Shown: positions 19,673-20,093 of the stretch, piece by piece
How positions within the stretch are numbered: the stretch's first letter is position 1
Layout of the letters: every line of letters starts with the position of its first letter
Assembly (NCBI GenBank): GCA_011763485.2
Contig: JAANSK020290045.1
Coordinates: 1 to 20,093, forward strand
DNA from: Isoetes engelmannii
Lineage: Eukaryota > Streptophyta > Lycopodiopsida > Isoetales > Isoetaceae
Direction: 5' to 3'
Length of the DNA: 20,093 nucleotides
Notes under the pieces: generated by a model
What the model was told of the DNA's origin: nothing
The model's input: the letters and a program-made list of their open reading frames with translations, nothing else
The model's database searches: none
Position numbers and translations under genes: made by a program

Positions 19673-20017
19673 CATCACGTAGAGGGATAGTGTTGATGCC
19701 AGAAGACGGACCCTTAAAACCATCCCGAAGTAGGTACTACCTAGTCCAATTGACTACAAGTGTGTTAGAGTTCAACTCCTTTGGTGATAGTTGGCCAAGA
19801 GGCTGTTTTTTGCCCACAAAAATTGGTCCATAGGGTAATGTTGGTATTGTGAGCCCATTGGCAGAGTCAATTTACAATTCTGAGGTGAGGAAGTTAGTCG
19901 TTCGTCGTCAAGGCCTTCTGAGAAGAGTTGTGAGAAAAACTGCCTTTGGAGGGTTCTTAAGGATCCATCTTTTGGTATCGAGATCCTACCCCTATGTAAT
20001 GACATGGTGCCAAATCC
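19659..20017. repeat. Inverted repeat with ~67-bp arms and ~220-bp loop
   Basis: Bases 19659-19725 (TTTTGCATCGTGTCATCACG... to CCCTTAAAACCATCC) match the reverse complement of 19949-20017 (GGTGCCAAATCC to GGAGGGTTCTTAAGG). Shared blocks are TGTCAT(C/T)AC, TAG(A/G)GG, GAT(G/A)CCA(G/A)AAGA and CTTAA(A/G)AACC. It starts exactly where the larger palindrome ends. Confidence 0.75.
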
Positions 20018-20093
20018 TGGTCGAATGCGGCGGAGGCAAGACTGCCAGAATGCCGCCCCCTCCCCGTGAGGCCATATGCTAATGCCCTCCCCC
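20018..20093. other. Window edge, GC-richer and unassigned
   Basis: Contains CGGCGGAGG and runs of CCGCCCCC. Too short to interpret; it may belong to a feature that continues beyond the window. Confidence 0.3.

Noticed and set aside
1-20093. tRNA, rRNA or other structural RNA genes
   Set aside because: No B-box-like motif, cloverleaf or rRNA sequence was recognised in reading either strand; a covariance-model scan would be needed to exclude weak cases.

Overview
The window looks like nuclear DNA of a land plant. The main evidence is one multi-exon gene with clean GT-AG introns whose protein matches a plant-specific family. A pyrimidine-rich leader and AT-rich, repeat-laden flanks agree with this. 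I cannot name the species. No rRNA, tRNA, CRISPR or bacterial operon structure was seen.

Layout. At 1-850 a CT microsatellite precedes a plus-strand reading-frame relic coding for an acidic, coiled-coil-like protein that I do not recognise. At 1222-4335 lies a nearly loop-free 3.1 kb palindrome whose arms carry tandem repeats of about 67 bp. At 4336-5400 I see no gene, only a 53-bp tandem duplication. At 5400-11170 on the minus strand sits the one convincing intact gene: one non-coding and 13 coding exons, a reconstructed 1028-residue protein with an N-terminal coiled coil, a Gln/Pro-rich middle and a conserved C-terminal domain. The closest family I recall is the plant DUF7725, afadin/alpha-actinin-binding-like group. 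A strong hairpin (11501-11604) lies a few hundred bases upstream of it.

From 11740 to 15180 there are two groups of protein-like segments that I cannot assign: exon-like minus-strand pieces at 12133-12605 and an interrupted plus-strand frame at 13872-14680. From 15190 to 20093 the sequence is almost entirely non-coding repeats: a 466-bp MITE-like element with internal 32-bp repeats, a candidate 1.03 kb element inserted into a repeat whose sister copy preserves the empty site, a 100-bp MITE, a T-rich minisatellite, a second large palindrome (1.13 kb), and a further inverted repeat abutting it.

The strongest signals are the intact gene (with an unusually skippable exon structure and a short upstream ORF) and the two large palindromes. 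If transcribed, the palindromes would fold into very long hairpins and could be small-RNA sources; this is inference. I did not find a clear multi-gene novel system.
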